From the NCBI GenBank assembly GCA_002794785.1, contig NBBA01000010.1, positions 434,001-498,000 on the forward strand: a stretch of 64,000 nt of DNA, in the 5' to 3' direction. Of this stretch, positions 12,333 to 23,638 are shown one piece after another. The stretch comes from Coniferiporia sulphurascens (taxonomy: Eukaryota; Basidiomycota; Agaricomycetes; Hymenochaetales; Hymenochaetaceae). Numbering within the stretch: the first letter of the stretch is position 1; each line of letters begins with the position of its first letter. The translations under genes and the position numbers were made by a program. The notes beneath the pieces were generated by a model. The model made no database searches. It had not been told where the DNA came from and saw nothing but the letters and a program-made list of their open reading frames with translations.

Positions 12333-12926
12333 CCTCTTTTATCTCCGACCGGAGCTCTAGTGCGTGGCAGGCATGTTATTTTCTACACGGCGCCGCAAAC
12401 GACATCTGGGCAATGCTTATACTGACCCGGGTCTGTGTACTTGTCATCGTTCTTTGCCATGCTCTGTTGTATGTACCGGCCTAGAATTGATGGTTACTGT
12501 GCAAGAGTGTACCATGTCCACCTGAAAGACGGGTCATTATATGTCTACTGGCACGACTATGACGGAAGCCGATCAGTTTACGAAGCTTCCATCACCTGCT
12601 TTGAGCGATCGACATACGATCGACGTCTGCTTATAAGGGTTACGAATCTTACGATCCGTCGTATACAGTAGCTGAGCCCGGATGATGATTATGGTCAGAT
12701 ATTATTAGAAGATTATACATATGTTGTTATTGTTGTTGTATACATTGAGCCCGTAAAGACGCCTTATGCGAGTCAGGTTGATCAGCTTGCAACATGAACA
12801 AGTCTTTGGGGACGACTCTCCCTTCTTGTGGTGGCGAAGGAGTCATTCCGAGGGAGAAGGAAAGGGTATGAACGCATCGAGGTGTTCGAGCTCTATAAGT
12901 CTACTGGGTATTGCGCGCTCGATTGA
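12333..12926. other. spacer between TUDOR and PPR-like genes
   Basis: Contains a plus-strand open frame from about 12,470 to 12,671 (about 66 codons, beginning MYRPRIDGY) with no recognised family and no splice context; it is not called as a gene. The rest is the 5' flank of the TUDOR gene and the 3' flank of the PPR-like gene. Confidence 0.4.
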
Positions 12927-15101
12927 TTACAGATGCGCTCCGGCTTCCCTCCCTTCGGATATCCAGTCGACTTTATCCTCCACAACATAGATAGGTCTAC
13001 CATCAACGTGTACGACACGATGCTTGTGTATCGGCGTTCTCCAACGTTTATGATAAGGCTTCCCCTTCTCGGCTCTCGACAGTCTATGCAGTATTCCCCG
13101 TAAGCGCTTATCCACCTTTTCTGTAAAGAACCCGCGCTCGTGCATACGCTTCTGGATTGCACGGGCCTCGGTATACATCCCGCAGTTCGTGAACCCCTTT
13201 ATGACACTATTGTACGTGATTCGAGTGGTTCGATCCATACGGAAAAACAGGCGGTTTAGTTCCACGTCCTCATGGCCTTCCGCACTGATTTTCTGTGCAC
13301 GCAGCTCGTTGTCAGAGGCGTCGATATGGTCGAGAACCCGCGTAACGCGCTTCATATCGCCTGAACGAGCGTATGCACCTGCAACCGTGCCCCAACCGTC
13401 CTTCGTAAGCTTGAGACCCAATCGCTGCATATCCGCAAGGACCTCCCCAGCCCGCCGCACCGATACGCGAGTCGCAAATGCAACAACGAAGTGGTGAAAG
13501 AAACTCTCGTCTGGAAACACCGCCGGGGCAACTGAGACAATCTCGCTCGAGTTGTCATAGTAATATTTGTCGGCCGATTGTATACCGGTGGTGGAGTGCA
13601 CAGAATTGTGCAGGTTTTCCGAAAGCTGGGCGGCCTCGCGATGCGCCGCCTCGGTATGTGCTATGAGGAGAGAGTATAGACGCTCGATGTCCTTTTTCGA
13701 ACTGAGCTGCAGGACGGCCTTCCATGCGAGATTTAAGCAAAGGTTTGATGGCCAAATTTTCCATCCCATTATGTTGGTTGCGTTCGCAAAATGCCAATCC
13801 TTACGCCTCTTCCAATATGTCTTGCGTCTGGTCCATACATTAACAAGACGCATTACTTCCGTCACAAGTACGTGGTCGGCGAGGCAGTAACGAGCAAACG
13901 TGCGCAAACTCGCAAGTGGCCGTTTCTGCGCAGAGTAGAAGAGCTGCTCGCCGGCAACCCAGCGCACGCGCACCGCCAGCGGAGCTTTTTTAAAGACCTC
14001 TCTACGTAACATCCGAAGTGCACACTCCCGTCTACCAGTGAGCTCGTACGCGGACATGAAGTCTGCGAGCAAGGTTTCAAAATGAGGTGGTTGTTCACCA
14101 GACCTGATAGCACGTCGCAAGAGACGAAGTTCAGAAGCAAGGACCGCGGGGGAAGGAACGCGCTCTCCAACACCATAGCGGCGCATTGAAGAAGTGGGAA
14201 TGACCAACGACGACTTTGACTTTCTGAAGGGCCCGGCAGATTCCATAAGTTTCCTAGTCTGGTCTTCAATGTCTATTTTTCCAATAGCCTTTCCATACAT
14301 ATATGCGCCAACTCGATGGCGACCTGAAAGATAATGGATTCTGATGGCTAGGTTACGCATAGCCATCCAATCCTTGGAACCATTCTTTCTACAATGTTTT
14401 TTGGCTGCGTCCTCAAGCTTCAATAAAAAAGCTGAAGTTGCATGTGGGTTGCCGAAACGGAATATATGAGGGAAAAGACGTGCAGTAAAAATCTCCTTCA
14501 TGAAACCAGCTTTGACGCAGATGACGGAGAAGTCCATAAGAAGGGGAAGGTCATACGGGTGTTTCATCAGTCTCCCACTGGCCTTCGCAATCTTCTCTGG
14601 ACAGTCTTTCAATGCCGTAATCAACCACCATCCGACAAAGTCCCTCGCTCGCACTTTAGGATCGATGTTGGACAACGCGCTGATAGCGACGTCTGCAAAA
14701 GCAATATCAGGACGAATTTCAATACCAAGCTTGCCAAACTCGTTCTTTGCCGCATTCGCTGCGTCCATATCCTTTTTGGCGATCAGTCTGAGAAGAGTTT
14801 CTGTAGCCTGGGTTTCGGGTGATTTTGCCACAAGTTCCCTAACATCCGGAGGAGAGCCTGATTTTCCCAGGGAACCATATTCTTCACCAGATTCTTCGAG
14901 GAAGAAAGAACCCGGGGGACTTGAGGGTTCGAGTCGAGGAGTTGGTGTGTTCGCTCCCGCATCGGGTATGGTAAATAAATTTGATAGCTGCGGGACAACA
15001 TCGTGAGGATGGAGGGCCTGCGAAAAGTTTCCTTTCTGCAAGAAAAAGGCGCGAGGACGCAATGCACGATGGACTCCGAAGGCTCTCGTCAGAATGGACA
15101 T
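12927..15101 (-). CDS. mitochondrial PPR-like protein
   Basis: Single open exon of 724 residues starting at the ATG at 15101. The N-terminus (MSILTRAFGVHRALRPRAFF) is Arg-rich, without acids and amphipathic, as expected of a mitochondrial presequence. Towards the C-terminus there are pentatricopeptide-like helices, for example TKDGWGTVAGAYARSGDM and RITYNSVIKGFTNCGMYTEA. PPR proteins bind organellar RNA in processing, stability or translation. The lack of introns is notable next to its intron-rich neighbours but is common for this class. No yeast orthologue can be named from the sequence alone. Confidence 0.75.
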   Translation of the reverse strand: MSILTRAFGVHRALRPRAFFLQKGNFSQALHPHDVVPQLSNLFTIPDAGANTPTPRLEPSSPPGSFFLEESGEEYGSLGKSGSPPDVRELVAKSPETQATETLLRLIAKKDMDAANAAKNEFGKLGIEIRPDIAFADVAISALSNIDPKVRARDFVGWWLITALKDCPEKIAKASGRLMKHPYDLPLLMDFSVICVKAGFMKEIFTARLFPHIFRFGNPHATSAFLLKLEDAAKKHCRKNGSKDWMAMRNLAIRIHYLSGRHRVGAYMYGKAIGKIDIEDQTRKLMESAGPFRKSKSSLVIPTSSMRRYGVGERVPSPAVLASELRLLRRAIRSGEQPPHFETLLADFMSAYELTGRRECALRMLRREVFKKAPLAVRVRWVAGEQLFYSAQKRPLASLRTFARYCLADHVLVTEVMRLVNVWTRRKTYWKRRKDWHFANATNIMGWKIWPSNLCLNLAWKAVLQLSSKKDIERLYSLLIAHTEAAHREAAQLSENLHNSVHSTTGIQSADKYYYDNSSEIVSVAPAVFPDESFFHHFVVAFATRVSVRRAGEVLADMQRLGLKLTKDGWGTVAGAYARSGDMKRVTRVLDHIDASDNELRAQKISAEGHEDVELNRLFFRMDRTTRITYNSVIKGFTNCGMYTEARAIQKRMHERGFFTEKVDKRLRGILHRLSRAEKGKPYHKRWRTPIHKHRVVHVDGRPIYVVEDKVDWISEGREAGAHL

Positions 15102-16000
15102 ACGTCCCCGCAGTTCAAAACAGTCAATGTAGCTTCAACCTAGGCAAAAGGTGAGCGGGCCAGTAAGATTAATGGTCACCAACATGTACATACCTGAAAG
15201 GACAAATGTTTATCATCGCGAGGCTTGCCAATGAACTGCGGTGAGCGGCCAGCCGTCGTCGACACGAGCGTGCAAAAGATTTGTCGCGTGCGGGCCGCGG
15301 CAACTGCCGTAAAATTGACTCCCACGACCATCTCAGCCACATCAAAGTATTATATTGCGGAGTTTGATTTGCTCAACTCGGTTGCTCCCCTTTCGTGTTG
15401 AAATCCAATTAATTTTGAATGGTTAGTATGGCTTTCCGAAAAAATTGTATCCCGCCTACGATTATTATTTAGTTGGGAGCTCCCACATACTATCTCAAAA
15501 GAAAAAAAAAAAAAAGAACTCTATATCCGCCGGTGGCAGTGGAGGGGGGTGGTAGCCGCCTTCACAAGCTGAACCTCTCACTGGCGGTGGTACGTGAGGA
15601 GAATAAAACCTCTGATATCTGACATTATATAGCATGAAATATAATGCTGGTACTTTTAGTAAGTTACTCTCATGGACAAACACAAGGACATATAGAGGAT
15701 AACTGAGACTATTAACATAAGATATACAAGTCAAATTCAAGTTGGTTTACAAAAGCACAGATATCAAATAAGGACGAGAAGGCGACCTCCTTCGCTGTGG
15801 ACTGCTTTTCGTGGTCTGAGGTGATGGAGGCCGAGAGAAAGCCTTCTCGGCCTCTCCCGCCTACTCCGCCACAGACCTCACTGTGGTCCTTCCTCAACGG
15901 GCCTCAGATCACACAGCACATATATTACATAAGCGGTGATTAGGGCCGGCCTACTTCGTCTTCACAATTCCAAAGACTCTGAAGTCAGGTTACAACAACC
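15102..16000. promoter_or_regulatory. divergent promoter region, PPR-like gene / SWI3-like gene
   Basis: The 899-bp region separates the minus-strand PPR-like gene from the plus-strand SWI3-like gene, so it must hold both promoters. It includes an A-run at about 15,500 and a perfect 10-bp stem hairpin at 15,827-15,854. No coding exon was found. No specific factor site is claimed. Confidence 0.55.
15827..15854. repeat. perfect inverted repeat, 10-bp stem
   Basis: GAGGCCGAGA and its exact reverse complement are separated by 8 nt. Weaker complementarity extends outwards on both sides (roughly 15,800-15,890). It lies about 150 bp before the SWI3-like start codon. Confidence 0.7.
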
Positions 16001-18195
16001 ATGGACTCTCCAAAGCGTGCGGGCTCGCCCTCGGGTACACAAGAGATCAAACGCGTAAAACTCACTATTCCTGAACAAAACCTCGGCGTCACTCCTGTTG
16101 ACCCTGAAAATGCAACCGGGAAACGCTCAGAACTCGAGCCCATTCCGTCTGGTGACATCGCGAACTTGCCGGCGGAACCTCCGACGCAAACTGCTCCGGA
16201 GGCGGGGGGGAGCGTGAAAGTCAAAGTCCAGGGAGAAGGCGAGGAGGATGGGGGGGATGTCTCAATGGGAGAAGGCGGTGACGACGAAGCAGACTCCGGC
16301 GACGACAACGACGACGAGGACCCTGCACAACTAGAGGCAACGCGACTCCGCCTTGAAGAGCAGGCTCGCAAATATCTCGCCGCACAGACCCATGAAGTCA
16401 TCATACCTTCGTACGCCGCTTGGTTTGACATGGCGAAGGTACACCCAGTCGAGCGAAGAGCATTGCCAGAGTTCTTCAACTCTCGTAATCGTTCAAAAAC
16501 TCCGTCCATATACAAGGAGTATCGAGACTTTATGATCAACACATACAGGTTACGGCCGAGCGAATACTTAACATTTACAGCATGTCGGAGGAATTTAGCG
16601 GGTGATGTCTGCGCTATAATGCGTGTCCATGCATTCCTCGAGCAATGGGGGCTCATCAACTACCAGGTATGTGTTACTTATGTGCCACTTAGCAGAGCCT
16701 CCATTTGCTCCAACTTCGTATACAGGTGGATCCTGAAACCCGCCCTGCTACTCTAGCACCGCCTTTCACCGGTCATTTTCGTGTCGTTCTCGACACGCCA
16801 CGCGGCCTACAGTCATTGCATCCGGGTACACGACCCTCCACCAAGGATACACCTGCGGGAACGAATGGGGCCACAAAACCTGCCCCCACGCCCACTCCTG
16901 CATCCCTAGAGCTTCGCTCCAATATCTACCAAACAACAGCAAAGACGTCTCGTGAAGTCTCCTCGTCCGAAGCGAAAGTACTTGCAAATGGTGCTGCACA
17001 TTCTGGCTCGCGCGGTGTCAGCTTCTCGTGCGATACGTGCGGTGTCGATTGTACGACTGTACGCTACCACTCGCTTAAGCAAAAGAACTTCGAGCTTTGT
17101 CCACCATGTTACCTCGATGGCCGTTTCCCGTCAACGATGTTTAGCGGCGACTTCGTCAAGCTCACTGCAACGCAGAATAACACAGCGCACGGAGTAAACG
17201 CAGATGGGGATGACGGTTGGTCAGATCAAGAGGTGCTTTTGCTGCTTGAGGGTGTCGAAATGTACGATGACGATTGGTCGCTCATTGAAGAGCATGTCGG
17301 TACGCGTTCCGCACAGCAGTGTATTCGCAAGTTCCTCGAGCTACCAATTGAGGATCCATATTTGGAAGCGGAAAGTGAGGGCGCTAAAGGACCATTGCGC
17401 TATGCACGCCTTCCGTTTGAGCAAGCAGACAACCCAGTTATGAGTGTCGTTGCATTTTTGGCAGGTGTTGTGGGCCCAGGGGTTGCCGCCGACGCGGCGA
17501 AGGCGGCTCTGCATGAGCTTACTGATGGGAGCAAAGATTCGAAGGAAGGGGATACCGAAGGAAAAACCGGCGATACGGAGAAGGAAGGTGGGGAGGCGGC
17601 CGATAAAACAATGGATTCTGTGGACACGGAGCAGAAACAGGAAATATCCTCTGAACCTAAGGCATCGGGCAGCTATGAAACTGGAGGCGATGACGGTATG
17701 GCTGTCGATGGTCCTGACGGCGAGACCGCTGGCACCGGCGCCAAGAAGTTGCCTCCTGGCATCCCACATTCTAAGGTTGCACGCGCCGCTCATCTTGCCT
17801 TGCAGTCCTCTGCGAAAGCCGCCTGCCGTCTAGCAGATGCAGAGGCACACTCTATGCGGAGTGCGCTTGCACAGCTCATCAAGGTTACCCTGACGCGGAT
17901 CGAACTCAAGATGGAGCAGTTCGAGGAGATGGAGACCGTATTGGAGGAGGAACGGCGAGCGCTTGAAGCTCAACGGCTTTCACTTGCGAATGAACGTGCA
18001 GGGATCCGACGTATGCTTGATGGTGTACGCTCGGAACTTGCAAGGAATGCAGGGGCATTACCACCGAGTGGGGGTGCGGTAGCGACGGCACTGACGCAGG
18101 GCATATCGCAGGGGAAGCTGTCTGAGGTGCCGAGTAGCGCCATGGAGGGAGACGCCGGGCCTGCCGCTGACGGGAGCTTCCAGAACATAGGGTGA
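16001..18195 (+). CDS. SWI3/RSC8/SMARCC-type chromatin remodelling subunit
   Basis: Two exons, join(16001..16666,16726..18195), 711 residues. The acidic N-terminus is followed by a SWIRM domain at about residues 128-230 ([10 protein letters not shown] ... [20 protein letters not shown]). A ZZ-type zinc finger ([21 protein letters not shown]) lies near 323-365. A SANT domain ([21 protein letters not shown]) lies near 385-430. A C-terminal coiled coil at about 605-655 supports dimerisation. This order is diagnostic of the Swi3/Rsc8 scaffold of SWI/SNF-type complexes in the nucleus. The only intron (59 nt) sits just at the end of SWIRM. Whether it is the SWI/SNF or the RSC paralogue cannot be told here; many basidiomycetes have one gene for both. 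Confidence 0.92.
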
Positions 18196-19017
18196 TTGAA
18201 GTCCGAGGGTTCAAAAATAAGCTTCTTTTCTCCTTGTAGATTCTATGTGACCGTATCTCCTGCTCTCTGCTGTCCATTTGCTACTATCCATATCGTAAAT
18301 TACACTGTCTATGTGCCGCTTGAATCTAGTAATTTATTCCCGCGACGAATCATCATCTCTTTTCCAACCTCTAGAACGGTTTCCTTTGACCTTTCTCACG
18401 CAACGCAACGCAACGCCTTTCAGGCTCGGAGGCAGACGGATTCAAAGAAGTAAGGTATTGGATCCAGAACATGGATTAACGGCAGGATCGCTGGAGGTTC
18501 CATGTGTGCGGTTCACGTATTCGAATTTAGAATAACTCCGGTCTTATATATGAGGATGGCTCACTTCCTTGTTTGGGGCTGTGGATCGATTCTTCAGAAG
18601 CTTGCTCCGATAATAATAAAAAGGCCCGCATCCGAGGCATATACAGATGCCGAATACACCTCCCATTAAAACATTATTAAATGCAACATCAGGAAAAACA
18701 AGCTGTGTGCCATAATACCCAATAAGAGAGATAGAGCATCAAACCAAGACAGAGGTCATTATATTTTGTACAGGGCTATAGAGCATCCTAACGCGGGCGG
18801 TAAGCGCGCGTGTAATCCGCCGGGAGTGCATAACAGCAGACGGTTGTTGAGGTAGAGCACGGAAACGAAAACATTCATCGAGATGAAGGTATAGGACGCA
18901 GGGTGAAAGCGATAGCACTAGAGGAGATGACGGTTATTCAGTCCAGTGACAACGCGATGGGCGATAAAGGATGGAGTTGGTCGCAGACCCAGAGCGCAGA
19001 AAGATAGCGGGGTCGAT
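18196..19017. other. convergent 3' region of SWI3-like and MFS genes
   Basis: Both flanking genes end into this spacer, so it holds two 3' untranslated regions. No open frame of interest, RNA gene or repeat was recognised. Confidence 0.5.
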
Positions 19018-21224
19018 TCAGAGCACGTATCTGAACGCGAGATTCTCTTTATCGGTAAGGTCAAGGAACGCCTTGTCGACACGCGACTGGATAACTTTCC
19101 CGTCCTTATCAGTCGTTTCGACGAATGCGAAGTCCTCGAACGCCGCGAGACTCTTGCCAGATGCCTCTGCCTCTGCTCGAAGAGCATCACGACGCGCGTT
19201 CTCACGCACGAACAGTGAACGCAGCGCAAGCGTGCACAAGATTGCACAAAGGTGAGACATGAGGGTGATACCCCAAGGCACGAGGTTCCTCGGGCGGTAC
19301 TGTTCCCTCCAGAACTGAGTGCAAAGGATCTGACCGAGTGCGTAGCCGACAAGGAAGATTGCAGTTGTAGTCGTTTTCTAGCAGATTAACGGTCAATATT
19401 AGTTTCGGCATCGTCAGACGCGGACGAACCTTCGTATGTCCGGAAACTGTCGACGTCACCCATGACATCGTCATTATGAACGCGGGGGAGCTACCCATGT
19501 CTGTAGAGATAGAAATATGTATGAGAGCTCGCTACATAATAAATTTAAAAAATAGGGAAAGGAGCAGATGTCTCACAAAGCAGGTAAATTCCGACCAAAT
19601 GAGCGGTCCTGTTACTGAACGGTGCGCAAAGCTCCAACAAGCACGCAATGATAGCCGGAGTCCAACTTATGATGGCAATCCACGCACGGCAGTTCTATGC
19701 GTGCGTATAAAATAAGCCCAGAGCTGAGATGGGAGAGAAAAAATGAAGACGCACAGGGAAACGACGCAACGCATAACACGCGGTTGTAATACCGATGATT
19801 TGAGCAGCCCCACTTGGAATGCCAAGTAGCGTTGTCTGAAGCGTCGTGAAACCGTAGCTCTTAATAAGGATCGAATATTGTACGCCGATACCGCCAATAA
19901 GGGCCGCAAATCCGGCGAACAGGGCGAACAACCACGTCTTCGGATCTGTGAATGCTTCGATCATCTGATAGCGTTTCCACGTTTTCGTTTCGATACCATT
20001 CTGATTCTCTTGCACACGCCGTACGGCATTCATGCGCTCCTTCGGGGTGAGGAAGCGCGCAGTCGTCGGGTTATCCGGGAAGAACAACAGGAAGAGGACA
20101 AATGGTACGAAAGTAATGAGTGATGTCGCGATCATGAGCCATTGCCACTGATTCGGGTGCTTGTTTGCGTCAGCATGGTAGACACCGAATTGCAGGAAGC
20201 CCGTAATAATGACGGCGAAACCGTTGCACTGGAATGTCCAGCCCAGTCGCTCGCCAATTTCGGAGCGGGTATAGAACATAGAACAGACGAGCATCAATCC
20301 GGCTGTCATACTACCCTCTGAAGCACCGAGAAGGAACCGCAAAGCAACTGATTATACCATCTCAGCACAGAAACGATGATGATGGAGAGGAAGAGCATAC
20401 AAAGGCCTCCAAAGTTATGACAGACGGCATGTAGACCCAAGAACAAAGACCTTAGTAGGTTGATTTCAGCGCCGTACATGACTAATGCTAAAGGACGGTG
20501 TGACCCACCACAAAAGGATGTTGAACGTCAACCACCTGCCTACCGGGAAATGCTGCAAAGCCCAGTTTTGTGGCCACGAGAAGACCAGGTAACCTATAGA
20601 AATATAATTTGTGTCAGAAAGAGGATTGCGAAGATGCAGCCTTTGCGGGCACAGATCTGTGACAACGGGCCTACATACCGATGTAAAAGGCCGAGCTCAA
20701 GGTGTTGAACTCGTTCGTCGAAAGATTGTTGTCCGTAAGGAATCCGAGTATGGACGAAGATGCGAGTGTACCCCTTTGGGAATTAATATCAGATACGGCA
20801 CGACAAAGGTTAAATCAAGCACATCACGCATGGAAAAGTATATTTCCATGTCGATCCACAATCCCTGGACCTCCACTGTCCGCACAACGTAGTTCTTATA
20901 AAGAAGACTCACTTATCAATGAATTGCACTGTATTAAAAACGTCTAAATAAATAGTAAGAACATATTAAAAAGACTTCGCACACACCGGTGTAAATTAGG
21001 CAGAGAAGCGGCAGGATGTGCCAGTCGATCTTCCGACGTAACCGCTTTGATTCCTGAGGAGTGAGTTCGGCTTCGTCAGCATGCCCCGCGACAAGGGCGA
21101 GTCCGACGTCGAGATTCTTGAGGTCGCTGTGAATGTACTCGGTCGAGGCCGCCCCGTCCCCCTCCTTCTGATCGACAAACGAGTTGGAGCGCGACGTGCC
21201 GTGCATGGACTTGTGGTCACTCAT
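19018..21224 (-). CDS. MFS transporter, anion:cation symporter (Dal5-like) family
   Basis: Nine exons: complement(join(19018..19377,19430..19500,19577..19694,19755..20347,20401..20450,20509..20593,20679..20773,20913..20928,20987..21224)), 541 residues, about 12 membrane segments. Family signatures include FIDKGTLASSSILGF after TM1, FNTLSSAFYIGYLVFSWPQN, and FALRFLLGASEGSMTAG. The closing helices contain FLVGYALGQILCTQFW. This group carries allantoate, nicotinate, pantothenate, biotin and related organic anions across the plasma membrane; the substrate here is not predictable. One exon is just 16 nt (20913..20928), essential to join the first membrane segment in frame. The gene looks intact. 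Confidence 0.88.
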
Positions 21225-22634
21225 TCCTGAATCAGCGCGTCGCAGCGTCCGGGGGGGCTGTCGTCGTCGCTATCGGTGTTGTCGAAAGCAAAGCTTGCGA
21301 GACGGGTGAACCGAGGATAGAGCGGACGATGGCCATGTCAGAGCAGAGGAGATATTATATCAGATTTCTTTCTGTTTCAAGTTCTGGAAGTTTAGAAAGA
21401 TGTGAGAACACAGAGTTTAGCGGAAGTCTATATTGCAAGGCACCGGAAAATCCCATATAGAGATTAAGTTACTTTTTATGGATATCTTCATGCACTCATC
21501 GGGCTGATGGGCGCGACCGCTAAGAATTTACATAAAATATTGTAGAAAATCTTAGATCTGCTCATTAAAAACCAATATATCTCTTTCTCTTGGAGGACAC
21601 TCGCTCGATAGCCCAGGCACTAGCGGGAGCAAATTTGCGGCTATGGGGTGCTGCTGGTCGCCGACCTCCACAAGCCGACGATTTTTACTCGTGTTTTTCC
21701 TTGAGCCATCAACTTGGCGGGAATGAGTATTGAGTTGAGCAGGCCCCCTTATTCCCAACAAGGAAGAAGCACAGGAAGCGATGCGGATTTAGTTCTGCCG
21801 AAAGTAAGCGAATGTGAACGCTATCTCCGCAGACCCATCAGCGCTTGCCGCGCTATAGCAACGAATGTCCACTTCGGTCTAGTCTGCCAACATGATATAT
21901 TTTTATCCTCGAAAACTTCGTACTCGCCTAGCTAAAAACTCGTCGGCCTCAAATGAGTGCTGATCCTTCGAAGCGACAGCAGCGAATACAGTGTACCTCT
22001 GTTTGGTCCTTTCTACGAAAGATAGCTTGTAAGACCACGAGGCGTTGCCGCCGCTTCGGCTTCGAAAGACTCATTAAATCTTATGTACTGTATGTGGAGT
22101 CTGCTCGTGCCGTATGGTACGGTATGGACTTATCTCCCTATACTTCTTCCGGCCCGCTGACCACATTGGAAGGAATAAGATGAAAGAAAAGAGGCACAGA
22201 ATCATGGCGAATTTCCGACGGGCGGACGGACAACTCGGTCCCAAGATCACCGTTATAGGCTAGGGAAACACTATGCATTCTCGCCCAACACCAGTGTCAA
22301 TATTCTAAACCAGTGGAGGATTAGAACACGCAATTCGAAATGGGTGAATTGTAACACCGTTGACTCGCTAAGAAAGCCGCTTTTCAAGTGTCCAAAACAG
22401 TGGCATCAACTGCGTACGTTCACTTTCATTCTTCAGACGTTCCATGCCTTCGCCCCTAAGTGTTGTCTTCGCGTTCACTTGAAATTACGACTGGTTGAGT
22501 TGCGCGTAACTGAATTATAATATATATGTTAGCTCTACACTAAGCCTTGCTGCTGGCAGCTTATCCAACGTAAATGTGTTTCAGTCTAACACATGTACGC
22601 GAACGAGTCTTTTGAATTACAAACCAACATTAAA
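21225..22634. other. 1.4-kb spacer, no gene recognised
   Basis: Promoter side of the MFS gene and 3' flank of the NDUFAF2-like gene. Short open frames on both strands have no recognised motif or splice context. Nothing repetitive stands out. Confidence 0.5.
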
Positions 22635-23451
22635 TTATTCACCACGACGGGCGGCGTTCGGTGCCCAAGGCTGCGGTTCATCGGACGTGGGTCTTGGAAT
22701 CCAAGGGCTTTGTTCTGGTTCGGGAACCTGACGCTTCGCCTCTTCGTGAGATCGAGACCCGTCTGGATTTCCGGACCGCGCGGAGCTCGTATCTGGCTCA
22801 ACGGTGACACGCTGAGCGTTGTCTATACTTTCTAGACGGAGGCGCTCCTCTCGATCTCTTGCCTCGATCAGCGCCACATTGTGCGCAAGACGCTCGCGTC
22901 GCGCTACATCCTCTTGCAGCTCCTGTTTAAGGTAAGTTCAAAACATGGGCTGGATATACGAGGCACGCGAAGACAACAGACCTCAATGGATGGCGGATGT
23001 AGCCGCGTATGTGTGAGCCAAGCCTTCCACTGCACTGGTTATTCAGTTATGATTACGTGCTGAATGGGAAAGGTGTGAGAAGGGGTAGCACGCGCTCACC
23101 TGCTAGCTGCCTGTTGCGATTTGCCACCTCTAGCATGTCCGTTTTTCCATGGTACTTTATGACGCGTCGGGTTCTGCGTAGGTCTGCGAAAGGTATAAGT
23201 GTAAGAACAGCCTGTTATACAGACATGCACGTGCCACTGGTAGTTGATGCATGTTCGTAGAAATAATTTCCTATGGGTTGTGTAAGGATTTAGAGCTAAA
23301 TGCGAAACTTCACAAATTGAACGTACCTTCCAAGTCCTTGCCTATATAACCTGTCTGGAGAAAGCGCTGTCAGCGCTATCTTATTTTTTTCACCAACGAA
23401 GTAACCCACTGGTCTACGGATGAGATTCCAGATGCGAGTGAATAAAGACAT
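22635..23451 (-). CDS. complex I assembly factor, NDUFAF2/NDUFA12-like
   Basis: Six exons: complement(join(22635..22922,22982..23034,23100..23183,23238..23270,23327..23350,23394..23451)), 179 residues. It begins MSLFTRIWNLIRRPVGYFVG and carries the NDUFA12-family core: YIGKDLEGNYFYEHAS, then RRTRRVIKY, then VQWKAWLTHTRLHPPSIEE. The C-terminus is a charged coil with a disordered tail. The length and the leading LFTRIW segment fit the assembly factor (NDUFAF2/mimitin, B17.2L) rather than the structural subunit. It would act in the mitochondrial matrix. Two exons are only 24 and 33 nt, and the intron at 22923-22981 uses donor GTCTGT. Shares a short divergent promoter with RPN3. Confidence 0.85.
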
Positions 23452-23638
23452 GCTGAAAGAGACACCAGCACTAATGTGTCAAGTAAGTCTTCATATTATC
23501 CTGGAAGTTCACACGAATACAACCCTCTTACATTATGTAATGTAAGGGTTACGCGTCACCCAAGGCTCGACGCGTTCTCAAGTGTACGCGCAAGCCCCTC
23601 CCTAGCCCTCCTGCCTCTTCCTGCTCTTCCTGCTCACC
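23452..23638. promoter_or_regulatory. divergent promoter, NDUFAF2-like / RPN3
   Basis: Only 187 bp separate the two start codons, so the promoters must overlap. It contains a near-palindromic CTTACATTATGTAATGTAAG at 23,530-23,549, with perfect CTTACATTA/TAATGTAAG arms. No factor is assigned. Confidence 0.6.

Noticed and set aside
12470..12671. Possible 66-residue plus-strand protein
   Set aside because: No recognised family, splice context or matching neighbour; length is within chance expectation.
22140..22560. A possible exon set in the spacer upstream of the NDUFAF2-like gene's 3' end
   Set aside because: No two open segments could be joined in phase with plausible donor and acceptor sites, and none encodes a recognisable motif.
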